Assembly (NCBI GenBank): GCA_002307145.1
Contig: DBTR01000013.1
Span: forward strand, 6,985-62,636
Direction: 5' to 3'
DNA length: 55,652 nt
Source: Rhodospirillum sp. UBA1311
GTDB lineage: Bacteria > Pseudomonadota > Alphaproteobacteria > Rhodospirillales > Rhodospirillaceae
Part shown: one piece after another, positions 17,282 through 25,270 of the stretch
Numbering within the stretch: the first letter of the stretch is position 1
Layout of the letters: each line of letters starts with the position of its first letter
Position numbers and translations under genes: made by a program
Notes under the pieces: model-generated
What the model saw: the letters and a program-made list of their open reading frames with translations, nothing else
Databases searched by the model: none
What the model was told of the DNA's origin: nothing

Positions 17282-19036
17282 ATGCTCGGAAAAGTGCTTC
17301 TGATCGCACCCTACAAGGGCCTCGCCACGCTTGCCGCGCGAATGGCGCGCCGCCGCCGCGACCTCGACGTCACCGTGCGCACCGCCGACCTCGCCGCCGC
17401 CGCGCCGCTGCTGGATTGGGCGCATGGCAAGGGCTTCGACCTGATCATCAGCCGCGGCGGCACCGCCGAACTGCTCGAAGCCGGCGGCACCCTGCCGGTG
17501 GTGGAAATTCCGGTGTCGGGTTACGACCTGTTCCGCCTCACCTCGTTCATCAAGGACTATTCGGGGCGCGTCAGCCTGATCGGCTTCCCCAACGTCTGCG
17601 CCGGAGTCGCGACGTTTTCCGAATACCTCAACGTCGAGATACCCTACACCGTCGTCCACTGCCCGGACGACGTCGCCGAGGCGATCCGCCGCGCCCGCGA
17701 CGACGGCCGGATGATCATCGGCGACACCGTGACGGTGCGTCTCGCCGAGGACGCGGGCCTCAAGGGTTTGTTGATCACCTCGGGTCCGGAATCGGTCTCC
17801 CTCGCCTTCGACATCGCGGCCAACCTGCTGCGCGGCATCCAGCGGACGCGTGAGCGCCAGGAAATCGTCGAATACAGCCTCCACGCTCTGGGGCGCGAAA
17901 CCGTGCTGTTGGACGGCGACGGCGCCCAGGTGCCGCTACTCCAATCGCCGCCGCTCGCCGGATCGCATGCCCGCTGGCGGGATTTGCTCGTGCCGGTGTT
18001 CGCCGCCCACCGCACCTTGCCCGAGGGGCCGTATACGTTGCGCAATGGCGTGCTGTCCGACGCGCCGGACCCCCAGGCGGTCCTCGCGCCGCTCCGAAGC
18101 GGGCGGCGCTTCCTGCTGTTCCACGGCGCGGACGTAGTCGGCGACCGCGCCACCCGGCTCCACCTGACCCACACCCCGCCGACCGCCCTCGGCCAACTCA
18201 CTGCCGACCGCCACCACCTGAGCCACGCGGCCGAGCGCGCACGCGAGCTGTTGCGCGCACCCGGGCCGCTTGCGCTGGTGGGCGAGCCCGGCACCGGGCG
18301 GACGCGGATGCTGCGGGCGATCCAGACCGCCCTCCACGGACCCGAAACCGCGTTGCTGCTCGGCATCGAGATCCGCCACACCTCCCGCGAAGCCTTGCGC
18401 CAAACCCTCGACGCGCTCGCCGCAACCGCTGGCAGGCTCGTCGCGATCACCGGCGTCGAAATCCTGAAGCGCGTTGATCAAGTCCAATTGGCGCGCGACC
18501 TGGAGAACTACGGCCAGGGCGTCGTCCTGATGTTCGCCGCCGCTCCCGCCGACCTCGCGGCGCAAGGCCGCCTCGCACCTGAACTCGTCCGCCTCGTCCA
18601 GGATCGCCGCATCGATCTCCCCGCGGTGGGCGACGACGCCCGGATCTTCGAGGCGACGGCGCTCTATCACCTGATGGAAGCGAACGCCCGGCACGGCAAG
18701 CATCTGCGCGGATTTTCCCCCGCCGCGATCGACGCCTTGCGGCGGAGACGCTGGCCGAACAACTACGCCGACCTCGCGGCCTTCGTCGATCGGCTGGTCC
18801 ACGACAGCTTCGACGATGCACGATTGATCGACGAAATCCCCGACCCGCCATCGCCAGACGTTTCAAAACAGGACAAGAGCGACTTCACCGTCGACCTGAC
18901 CTTGCCGCTGCATGAGATCGAGGCACGGGTGATTGCCCGGGTCCTGGAAGAGGAACGTGGAAACCGCAGCGCTGCCGCCGCGCGGCTCGGCATTGGGCGC
19001 AGCACGATCTGGCGGAAACTCCAAGGCGACGCCTAG
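17282..19036 (+). CDS. PrpR_N-domain regulator with degenerate AAA+ domain and Fis-type HTH
   Basis: 584 residues from ATG 17282. Residues 1-190 match the PrpR N-terminal sensor (VLLIAPYKGLATLA, FDLIISRGGTAELLE, PVVEIPVSGYDLFR), a ligand-binding fold. An AAA+ region starts near residue 325 with a Walker-A-like GEPGTGRTR at about 334, where the usual lysine is Arg. The acidic Walker B is not evident and the GAFTGA loop needed to contact sigma-54 is missing. The C-terminus (about 540-584) is a Fis-type helix-turn-helix (RSAAAARLGIGRSTIWRKL). It is thus probably not a sigma-54 activator but a ligand-responsive regulator of the kinase/PdxA2 operon 122 bases downstream. The ligand is likely an acid sugar or its phosphate (inference). 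Confidence 0.85.
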   Translation: MLGKVLLIAPYKGLATLAARMARRRRDLDVTVRTADLAAAAPLLDWAHGKGFDLIISRGGTAELLEAGGTLPVVEIPVSGYDLFRLTSFIKDYSGRVSLIGFPNVCAGVATFSEYLNVEIPYTVVHCPDDVAEAIRRARDDGRMIIGDTVTVRLAEDAGLKGLLITSGPESVSLAFDIAANLLRGIQRTRERQEIVEYSLHALGRETVLLDGDGAQVPLLQSPPLAGSHARWRDLLVPVFAAHRTLPEGPYTLRNGVLSDAPDPQAVLAPLRSGRRFLLFHGADVVGDRATRLHLTHTPPTALGQLTADRHHLSHAAERARELLRAPGPLALVGEPGTGRTRMLRAIQTALHGPETALLLGIEIRHTSREALRQTLDALAATAGRLVAITGVEILKRVDQVQLARDLENYGQGVVLMFAAAPADLAAQGRLAPELVRLVQDRRIDLPAVGDDARIFEATALYHLMEANARHGKHLRGFSPAAIDALRRRRWPNNYADLAAFVDRLVHDSFDDARLIDEIPDPPSPDVSKQDKSDFTVDLTLPLHEIEARVIARVLEEERGNRSAAAARLGIGRSTIWRKLQGDA

Positions 19037-19042
19037 TTCAAT

Positions 19043-19070
19043 ATGAAACATTCTTTTTGTCATATTTCAT
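19043..19070. promoter_or_regulatory. Candidate operator before the acid-sugar kinase gene
   Basis: ATGAAACAT (19043-19051) and ATATTTCAT (19062-19070) form a near-perfect inverted repeat (8 of 9 positions) with a 10-base spacer. It begins 7 bases after the regulator's stop and ends 88 bases before the kinase start. The half-site GAAACA equals that in the palindrome in front of the regulator gene (17247-17263). The likely binder is the Fis-type HTH of that regulator. Confidence 0.55.
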
Positions 19071-19158
19071 GCGTTGCCGATTCGGCGCCGGAAAGCGACA
19101 CTCGCTGATTGCGAAATCTCACCATCCGGCCCAGGTGCCGTTTTTTTTCGAGGGTGTC

Positions 19159-20478
19159 ATGACCATCGCCATCATCGCCGACGACCTGACCGGCGCAAAC
19201 GATAGCGGCCTGCAGTTCGCCTCCTACGGCCTCCTCACCAAGGTCTTCCTCGGCGATCCGCCCGAGGCGCTGATGCGGGGGGTTCCGGTTGCCGTGATCG
19301 ACACCGAAACCCGCGGTCTCGAAGCCGCCGAGGTCGAAACCATAATTGCGACGGTTGCGGCGCGGGTGCGCACGATCGGCGTGGACCAAGTCTACAAGAA
19401 ACTCGATTCCACCCTGCGCGGCCATGTCGGCCTCGAACTGTTCGGCACCGCCAAGGCGCTCGGTTCCCGCCTTATTCTCGTTACCCCCGCCTATCCGGCG
19501 ATGAAGCGCACCGTCGAGAACGGCCGGTTGCTGGTCGACGGGATTTCGGTCGACAAGACCGCGATCGGACGCGACCCCGGATCGCCGGTGAAAACCGGCG
19601 ACGTCACCGCCCTGATCGCGCCCCACATGCCGGGGGTGCACTGCCTCAATGTCTCGCTCGACGAACTCGCCCAGCCCGATGCGCTGATCGCCCGCCTCGG
19701 CGCGGCGATGGAAGGCGCGGCGGCGTGCGCGATCTTCGACGCGGCCACCGACGCCGACCTCGTCGCGATCGCGGCCTTCGGCGTGCGCGCCGCGTCACGC
19801 CTCCAGGTCAAGCCGCTGTGGGCGGGCTCCGCCGGTCTCGCGGCGAAACTGCCCGCCGCCTGGGGCCTCGCGACCAAGCCTCCCGCCCCGCCCGCGCTCA
19901 ATCCCGCCAGTCGTCCGCCGCTCCTTGTCGTCGGCTCGGTCAACCCGGTTTCGGTCGCCCAGACCGACGCCGCCATGGCCGAGATCTGCGCCAACCCGGT
20001 CAGTCTCTCGCCCGATCTGCTCCTGGGCGACGCGGCGATGCGTGGCGCCGAGATCGCGCGCGGTGCGGAAGCTCTGCGCGCCAATATCGCGTCGGGCAGC
20101 CAAACCTTGATCCTCACCACCGCCCACGCGCCCGCCGACGTCGACCGGATCGTCGCGTTGGCGGCCTCGCGCGGCATGACCCGAGGCCAGGCAGGGCGCA
20201 AGATCGCCACCGGGCTTGCCGCCGTCACGTGCACGCTGCTCGACGAAGGCGCGGTCAACCGCCTCGTCACCACCGGCGGCGACACCAGTTGCGCGATCAT
20301 GAACCAGGACGGTATCGCGGCGATGCAGGTGGATGGCGCGATCGCTCCCGGCATTCCGCTGGTCACCACCTGCGACGGTCCGCGTCGCCATATTATCACC
20401 AAGGCCGGAGGATTCGGCACGCCCGAGGCGTTGATCCGCTCCATGGCCTTCCTCGTCGAAGGGAGACTGCCCGCATGA
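19159..20478 (+). CDS. Four-carbon acid sugar kinase (DUF1537; OtnK/DtnK family)
   Basis: 439 residues from ATG 19159 (GAGGG just upstream; the frame is open further upstream but without homology). The N-terminal half begins with the signature IADDLTGANDSGLQFASYG and contains the KKLDSTLRGHVGLEL motif. The C-terminal nucleotide-binding half has VVGSVNPVSVAQTDA, TTGGDTSCAIM and KAGGFGTPEAL. Members phosphorylate D-threonate, L-threonate or D-erythronate with ATP. It is coupled by an ATGA overlap to a PdxA2-type dehydrogenase, the arrangement known for D-threonate and related acid sugars. The exact stereoisomer is not predictable. Confidence 0.9.
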   Translation: MTIAIIADDLTGANDSGLQFASYGLLTKVFLGDPPEALMRGVPVAVIDTETRGLEAAEVETIIATVAARVRTIGVDQVYKKLDSTLRGHVGLELFGTAKALGSRLILVTPAYPAMKRTVENGRLLVDGISVDKTAIGRDPGSPVKTGDVTALIAPHMPGVHCLNVSLDELAQPDALIARLGAAMEGAAACAIFDAATDADLVAIAAFGVRAASRLQVKPLWAGSAGLAAKLPAAWGLATKPPAPPALNPASRPPLLVVGSVNPVSVAQTDAAMAEICANPVSLSPDLLLGDAAMRGAEIARGAEALRANIASGSQTLILTTAHAPADVDRIVALAASRGMTRGQAGRKIATGLAAVTCTLLDEGAVNRLVTTGGDTSCAIMNQDGIAAMQVDGAIAPGIPLVTTCDGPRRHIITKAGGFGTPEALIRSMAFLVEGRLPA

Positions 20479-21476
20479 AACCGTCGATCGGCATCACCAT
20501 GGGCGACGTTTGCGGCATCGGGCCGGAAATCGTCGCCAAGAGCCTCGTCGCGCCCGAAGTCTACGATCTCTGCCGCCCGTTCGTGATCGGCGATGCCGGT
20601 GCGCTCGAACGCGCCCGCAAGGTCGTCGGCGCGGACTTCAGCATCACCCGCCTCGACCCCGGCGCGGCGCTCGAAGGCAAGCCTTCGCCGAAAGCTGTAT
20701 ACTGCATCGATCCCGGCCTCGACGTCGGCGACCTGCCCTACGGCAAGGTCGACGCCCGCGCCGGCAACGCCTCGTTCCAGTTCGTCAAGCTCGCGGTGGA
20801 GCTCGCCCAGGCGGGCAAGATCGTCGCCATCGTTACCGCCCCCTTGAACAAGGAAGCGATGCACAAGGGCGGTCACATGTATCCCGGCCACACCGAGATC
20901 CTCGCCACCCTCACCGACACCACCGGCTACGCGATGATGCTGGCCGCGCCGAAGCTCAAGGTGATCCACCTCACCACCCATATCGGCTTGGTCGACGCGG
21001 TGGCGAAGATCACGCCGGAGCGCACCTACCAGGTGATCCGCCTCGCCCACGACACCCTCACCCGCGCCGGGATGAAGGCGCCGCGCATCGCGGTCTGCGG
21101 CATCAATCCGCACGCGGGCGAGCACGGCCTGTTCGGCCATCACGAGGAAGAGGAAAAGCTCGTCCCCGGGATCGAACGCGCCAGCGCCGAGGGCATCGAC
21201 GTCACCGGCCCGTGGCCGGGCGACACGGTGTTCTTCCGCGCGATGCGGGGCGACTTCGACGTCGTCGTCGCCTGCTATCACGACCAGGGCCACATTCCGG
21301 TGAAGCTGCTCTCGATCGACGCGGGCGTGAACATCACCGTCGGACTGAACGGCGGCATCGTCCGCACCTCGGTCGACCACGGCACCGCCTTCGACATCGC
21401 CGGGAAAAACATCGCGAGCCACGACAGCCTGATCGCCGCGATCCAATTCGGCGTCGAACTCGCACCCAAGCCCTAG
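20475..21476 (+). CDS. pdxA2: PdxA2-type 4-phospho-threonate/erythronate dehydrogenase
   Basis: 333 residues. It has the PdxA fold marks GITMGDVCGIGPEI, TAPLNKEAMHKGG, PGHTEILA with a metal-binding His, HIGLVDA with another, and INPHAGEHGLFG. The third metal His lies in YHDQGHIPVKLL. True PdxA acts in pyridoxal phosphate synthesis. Adjacency and coupling to the DUF1537 kinase indicate instead the catabolic paralogue. That enzyme oxidises the 4-phospho acid sugar with NAD+ to a 3-keto acid, which loses CO2 to give dihydroxyacetone phosphate. Together with the kinase this is a two-enzyme route into glycolysis. Confidence 0.88.
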   Translation: MKPSIGITMGDVCGIGPEIVAKSLVAPEVYDLCRPFVIGDAGALERARKVVGADFSITRLDPGAALEGKPSPKAVYCIDPGLDVGDLPYGKVDARAGNASFQFVKLAVELAQAGKIVAIVTAPLNKEAMHKGGHMYPGHTEILATLTDTTGYAMMLAAPKLKVIHLTTHIGLVDAVAKITPERTYQVIRLAHDTLTRAGMKAPRIAVCGINPHAGEHGLFGHHEEEEKLVPGIERASAEGIDVTGPWPGDTVFFRAMRGDFDVVVACYHDQGHIPVKLLSIDAGVNITVGLNGGIVRTSVDHGTAFDIAGKNIASHDSLIAAIQFGVELAPKP

Positions 21477-21519
21477 GCGGGAATCGACAAGCCGCTGGAC
21501 TTCGCGATATGTAGGCCGG

Positions 21520-22635
21520 ATGAGCGACACCGATTTCGAGATTTTCATCGTCACCGCCCCGGGCCTCGAAGCCGCGCTTTGCGCGGAAGTCGAGGCCCGG
21601 GGCTTCGTCAATCCGCGCACCGTCACCGGCGGCGTCACCGTCACCGGCGGCTGGACGGAGGTCTGGCGCGCCAATCTCGAACTGCGCGGCGCGAGCCGGG
21701 TTCTGGCGCGGATCGCGGCGTTCCGCGCCTTCCACCTCGCCCAGCTCGACAAGCGTGCGCGCAAGGTCTCCTGGGGCGAAATCCTCCGCCCCGACGTGCC
21801 GGTGAAGATCGAGGCCTCGGCGGCGAAGAACTCGCGCATCTACCACGGCGGCGCAGTGGCCGAGCGGATCGAACGCGCGATCCGCGAGGAGCTCGGCGCC
21901 CCGATCTCCGACGACGCCGAGATCGTGGTCAAGGCGCGCATCGACGACGACCTCTGCACCATCAGCATCGACACCTCGGGCGAGCCGCTGCACAAGCGCG
22001 GCTACAAGGAAGCGGTGAACAAGGCGCCGATGCGCGAAACCCTCGCCGCGCTGTTCCTGCGCCAGTGCGGCTTCGACGGCAGCGAGCCGGTGGTCGACCC
22101 GATGTGTGGCTCGGGCACCTTCGTGATCGAGGCGGCGGAAATCGCGGCGGGCCTCAACCCCGGCCGCGCACGCGCCTTCGCGTTCGAAAAACTCGCGACC
22201 TTCGACGCCGCCACATGGCAGGCGATGCGCAACACGAACCCGCCGCACGTTCCGGCCGTCACCTTCCACGGCAGCGACCGCGACGCGGGTGCGATCGAGA
22301 TGAGCCGCGCCAACGCGGGGCGCGCGGGCGTGGCCGAAGCCACCGATTTCCAGCTGCACGCGATTAGCGATTTGCCCGCGCCCGAAGGGCCGCCCGGACT
22401 GGTGATCGTCAACCCGCCCTACGGTCAACGCATCGGCGACCGCAAGGAACTGACGGCGCTCTATCATGCCCTCGGCCAGACCTTAAGCGCGCGCTTTTCC
22501 GGCTGGCGCGTCGGCGTGATCACCAACGAAGTCATCCTCGCGCAGGCGACCGGCCTGCCCTTCGGTAAGCCGCTGCCGCCGGTCCTGCACGGCGGCATCC
22601 GGGTCAACCTCTACCTCACCGGGCCGTTGGCCTAA
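21520..22635 (+). CDS. THUMP-domain class I RNA methyltransferase (RlmL-N-like)
   Basis: 371 residues. The N-terminal part (about 1-155) is the ferredoxin-like/THUMP RNA-binding region, including SIDTSGEPLHKRGYK at its end. Residues 165-370 form a Rossmann methyltransferase with DPMCGSGTFVIEAA for SAM and the catalytic NPPYG motif. It corresponds to the RlmL N-terminal (m2G2445 23S rRNA) type found as a stand-alone gene in many proteobacteria. It is unlinked functionally to its neighbours. Its stop overlaps the convergent galD stop by four bases (CTAA). Confidence 0.9.
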   Translation: MSDTDFEIFIVTAPGLEAALCAEVEARGFVNPRTVTGGVTVTGGWTEVWRANLELRGASRVLARIAAFRAFHLAQLDKRARKVSWGEILRPDVPVKIEASAAKNSRIYHGGAVAERIERAIREELGAPISDDAEIVVKARIDDDLCTISIDTSGEPLHKRGYKEAVNKAPMRETLAALFLRQCGFDGSEPVVDPMCGSGTFVIEAAEIAAGLNPGRARAFAFEKLATFDAATWQAMRNTNPPHVPAVTFHGSDRDAGAIEMSRANAGRAGVAEATDFQLHAISDLPAPEGPPGLVIVNPPYGQRIGDRKELTALYHALGQTLSARFSGWRVGVITNEVILAQATGLPFGKPLPPVLHGGIRVNLYLTGPLA

Positions 22636-23687
22636 CGGGGAAACACCCGCCCGTCGAAGAGCTTGCGCGCGGTGCGGAGAATTCCTGCGCCGACCACCGT
22701 CCCCGAGGTATCGCGTTCGATCAGCACTTCGGTGGAGCCGGTGGGATGCTCGATGGCGAAGCGCCCGTCGGCAGGGAGCACCGCGAGCGCAGCGGCGGGA
22801 GAGCCTGCAAGCGTGCACGCGGTGGCGACACTGACCGCCGCGAACACGCCGATGGTGGCGTGGCACCGATGCGGAATGAAGCTGCGGGTCGAGATCGTCC
22901 CGCCCGCCTTTGCCGCCGAGACCAAGGTCATCTTCGGCACCGATTTTTCCGCGACGTCGCCAAGGTTCATCATCGGCCCTGCCTGGAGCCGGATCGCCTC
23001 GATCCTGGCCCTGAGCGCAATATCCGCGTCCAGGTCGTCCCGGCTTTCGGTTCCCGAAATTCCGAAATCCTCGGCACGCATCACCACGCAGGGCATGCCG
23101 TTGTCGATCAGGGTGCAGGCGACGCCGTCGATCACGTCGACCGCGTGGCCGCTCGGCAGCAGCGCGCCACACATCGAGCCCGCAACGTCGGCGAACATCA
23201 GCGGCACAGCCGCGTGACTGCCGGGCACGCCGTCGATGGCGGCGTTGCCCGCGTAGCTCACCCGGCCACCCGGCGTGACGATCCGCGCGGTGGCGATCTC
23301 GCCGGTGTTGACCATGTGGATGCGCACTTCGGTCTCGTCGCCGGTCGCGGCGATCATGCCGCGCTCGATCGCCGCCGGGCCGACGCCCGCGAGAATGTTG
23401 CCGCAGCCCTGCGCATCCGACACCAGCGCCTGATCGACGAACACCTGAAGGAAAAGATAGTCGACGTCGGCATCCGGGCGGCTCGACGGAGAGAGTACCG
23501 CCACCTTGGAAGTCAGCGGATCGGCGCCGCCGATGCCGTCGATCTGGCGCGGGTCCGGACTGCCCATGATCCGCAGCAGCAGGTCGTCACGCGCGGCGGC
23601 GGTGGCAGGAAGGTCGGAGGCGAGGAAATACGCGCCCTTCGACGTGCCGCCACGCATCCATAGGCAGGGGATGCCCGCGTCAGACAT
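22632..23687 (-). CDS. galD: 4-oxalomesaconate tautomerase (PrpF family)
   Basis: 351 residues. It is a PrpF/diaminopimelate-epimerase fold protein: PCLWMRGGTSKGAYFLASDL at the start, QIDGIGGADPLTSKVAV, the Cys-containing SDAQGCGNILAGVGPAAIE, PGGRVSYAGNAAIDGVPG, and SFIPHRCHATIGVFAAVSVA with a second Cys. It is third after GalB- and GalC-like genes on the same strand, so it most likely interconverts keto and enol 4-oxalomesaconate, as GalD does in gallate degradation. PrpF (2-methylaconitate isomerase) is the alternative by fold but does not fit the neighbours. The first 8 bases overlap the end of galC. Confidence 0.87.
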   Translation of the reverse strand: MSDAGIPCLWMRGGTSKGAYFLASDLPATAAARDDLLLRIMGSPDPRQIDGIGGADPLTSKVAVLSPSSRPDADVDYLFLQVFVDQALVSDAQGCGNILAGVGPAAIERGMIAATGDETEVRIHMVNTGEIATARIVTPGGRVSYAGNAAIDGVPGSHAAVPLMFADVAGSMCGALLPSGHAVDVIDGVACTLIDNGMPCVVMRAEDFGISGTESRDDLDADIALRARIEAIRLQAGPMMNLGDVAEKSVPKMTLVSAAKAGGTISTRSFIPHRCHATIGVFAAVSVATACTLAGSPAAALAVLPADGRFAIEHPTGSTEVLIERDTSGTVVGAGILRTARKLFDGRVFPR

Positions 23688-24351
23688 ATTTCAGGCCCTT
23701 CTCGGCCAGCTTCGGCCGCATCGCATAAATGTCGAGCCCGAGTTCGCCCGAGGCCAACCGCTTGCGCTTGGCCTCCTCCAAAGCGAGGCGCTTGTCGGCA
23801 GCGGCGAGAACCTCGGCCGCTTCCGCGTGCTTGACCACGCAGACGCCGTCATCGTCGGCGACGATCACGTCGCCCGCTTCGATCAGCGCGCCCGCGCAGA
23901 CGATCGGCACGTTCACCGAGCCCAGGGTTTCCTTCACCGTGCCCTGCGCCGAGATCGCCTTCGACCACACTGGAAATCCCATCGCCGTAAGGTCGCGGAT
24001 GTCGCGCACCCCAGCGTCGATGATCAATCCGCAACAGCCGCGCGCCATCGCCGAGGTCGCGAGCAGGTCGCCGAAGTAGCCGTTGTCGCAGGGCGAGGTC
24101 GGCGCGAGGACCAGTAAGTCACCCTGTGTCAGCTGTTCGATCGCGACGTGGAGCATCCAATTGTCGCCAGGCGGGGCTGAGATCGTCACCGCCGAGCCAG
24201 CGATCCGCACGCCCGAATAAATCGGACGCATGTAGCTCGCGAGCATGCCTTTGCGGCCCTGCGCCTCGTGGACGGTGGCGACACCCGCATTGGCGAGACC
24301 CGCGATCACTTCGGCGGAAACGCGGGGAACTTCCTGAACGACAACGGCCAT
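23680..24351 (-). CDS. galC: 4-carboxy-4-hydroxy-2-oxoadipate aldolase (LigK/GalC family)
   Basis: 223 residues of the RraA-like class II pyruvate aldolase family. Marks are AGVATVHEAQGRKGML, GSAVTISAPPGDNWMLHVAI, and the metal/substrate loop GCCGLIIDAGVRDIRDL. IVADDDGVCVVK follows later. It cleaves 4-carboxy-4-hydroxy-2-oxoadipate to pyruvate and oxaloacetate, the last step of gallate and protocatechuate 4,5-cleavage. It lies 15 bases after galB and overlaps galD by 8 bases, consistent with one operon. Confidence 0.9.
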   Translation of the reverse strand: MAVVVQEVPRVSAEVIAGLANAGVATVHEAQGRKGMLASYMRPIYSGVRIAGSAVTISAPPGDNWMLHVAIEQLTQGDLLVLAPTSPCDNGYFGDLLATSAMARGCCGLIIDAGVRDIRDLTAMGFPVWSKAISAQGTVKETLGSVNVPIVCAGALIEAGDVIVADDDGVCVVKHAEAAEVLAAADKRLALEEAKRKRLASGELGLDIYAMRPKLAEKGLKYV

Positions 24352-24366
24352 AATCCTGGCTCCCGT

Positions 24367-25101
24367 TTAAAGTTCGTCGACGGTGCGCGGGAAGATCGAC
24401 TGGAATCCTTCCGCATATTTACAGGCGCGACCGCTTGCTTGTCCCCCGGAATTGCGGGTGAAATGGTTGGCCCGGTTCTGAGCGACACGGGTGTAGAACT
24501 CCCAAAGGTGTTCCTGCCCCTTCATGCACTCGATCGCAGCGCGCTTTTTCTCCCAAACCGAGGTGATGTCGAGGAAGGTATCCGGCTTCCAGCCCATCTG
24601 TTCGGTCTGGTGCGGCTCGAAGAGATAGAGCTGCGGAGCGCCGAGAACCGTCTCGCCGGGATTGTGTCCCCAGGCCTGGGCGATCATCCGGCACTCGATG
24701 GCGACCTGGGTCGCGTACATGTGGTCGGTATTGTAGGGATCGTATTGGGAGTGGCTGAGCATGAAGCTCGGCTGCACCTTGCGGATCACGTCCACGAGGC
24801 GGTCCTTTTCCGGGCGCCCCATTTCGAGCGGATAATCGCCAAGATCCATGCACACCAAGTCGTGAACGCCAAGAGCTTTGGCGGCATGCTCGGCCTCCTC
24901 GCGCCGGGCGTCCTTGACCCGCTGGAGAGTCATGCCCGGCTGCTTCCAGAGCTTGGCGCTTTCGCCGCGTTCGCCGAACGAGAGGCAGACCACGGTGACC
25001 TCGTATCCGAGTTCGGCATGCAGGGCGATCGCCCCGCCGCAGCGCCAGACAAAATCGGCAGCGTGCGCGCTGATCACCAATGCGGTTTTTGTCTCGGCCA
25101 T
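24367..25101 (-). CDS. galB: 4-oxalomesaconate hydratase (PIG-L / GalB type)
   Basis: 244 residues from ATG 25101 with AGGGGGA upstream. It belongs to the PIG-L/LmbE zinc hydrolase family: LVISAHAADFVWRCGGAIAL (the usual AHPDD appears as AHAAD), HSQYDPYNTDHMYATQVAI, and LFEPHQTEQ. The family mostly deacetylates, but the Pseudomonas putida GalB subgroup hydrates 4-oxalomesaconate. Position ahead of galC and galD supports that function. Note the altered metal motif, with Ala where the second residue after His is Pro and Asp-Asp becomes Ala-Asp. It is divergent from the DUF1932 gene across 169 bases that carry a LysR-type box. No gallate or protocatechuate dioxygenase is in the window. Confidence 0.85.
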   Translation of the reverse strand: MAETKTALVISAHAADFVWRCGGAIALHAELGYEVTVVCLSFGERGESAKLWKQPGMTLQRVKDARREEAEHAAKALGVHDLVCMDLGDYPLEMGRPEKDRLVDVIRKVQPSFMLSHSQYDPYNTDHMYATQVAIECRMIAQAWGHNPGETVLGAPQLYLFEPHQTEQMGWKPDTFLDITSVWEKKRAAIECMKGQEHLWEFYTRVAQNRANHFTRNSGGQASGRACKYAEGFQSIFPRTVDEL

Positions 25102-25190
25102 CGGCTGTTCCCCCTGGGGTTGTTCGGTCTCGCTTGTATTGGAAATGGCTGGAGACGCGTTTCGAGACAAATCGAAAGCAGCGTTCGGAT

Positions 25191-25207
25191 CATAAGTTTT
25201 GGCTATA
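25191..25207. promoter_or_regulatory. LysR-type box in the galB / DUF1932 divergent promoter
   Basis: On the minus strand the sequence reads TATAGCCAAAACTTATG. It contains the T-N11-A pattern of LysR regulators with partial dyad symmetry (ATA...TAT). It lies 90 bases from the galB start and 64 bases from the DUF1932 start. It matches 27344-27360 in 15 of 17 positions. The adjacent double-HTH LysR protein is the obvious candidate binder. Confidence 0.55.
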
Positions 25208-25270
25208 CCGTGTGGAACTCGGGCACAGGGGTGTGCAAGAGTATGAGCGGTGATGGATTGGAGCCGCAGC

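Noticed and set aside
19491..21839. Long minus-strand open frame of 782 codons
   Set aside because: Antisense to the DUF1537 kinase and pdxA2, which have unmistakable motifs; composition is shadow-like.
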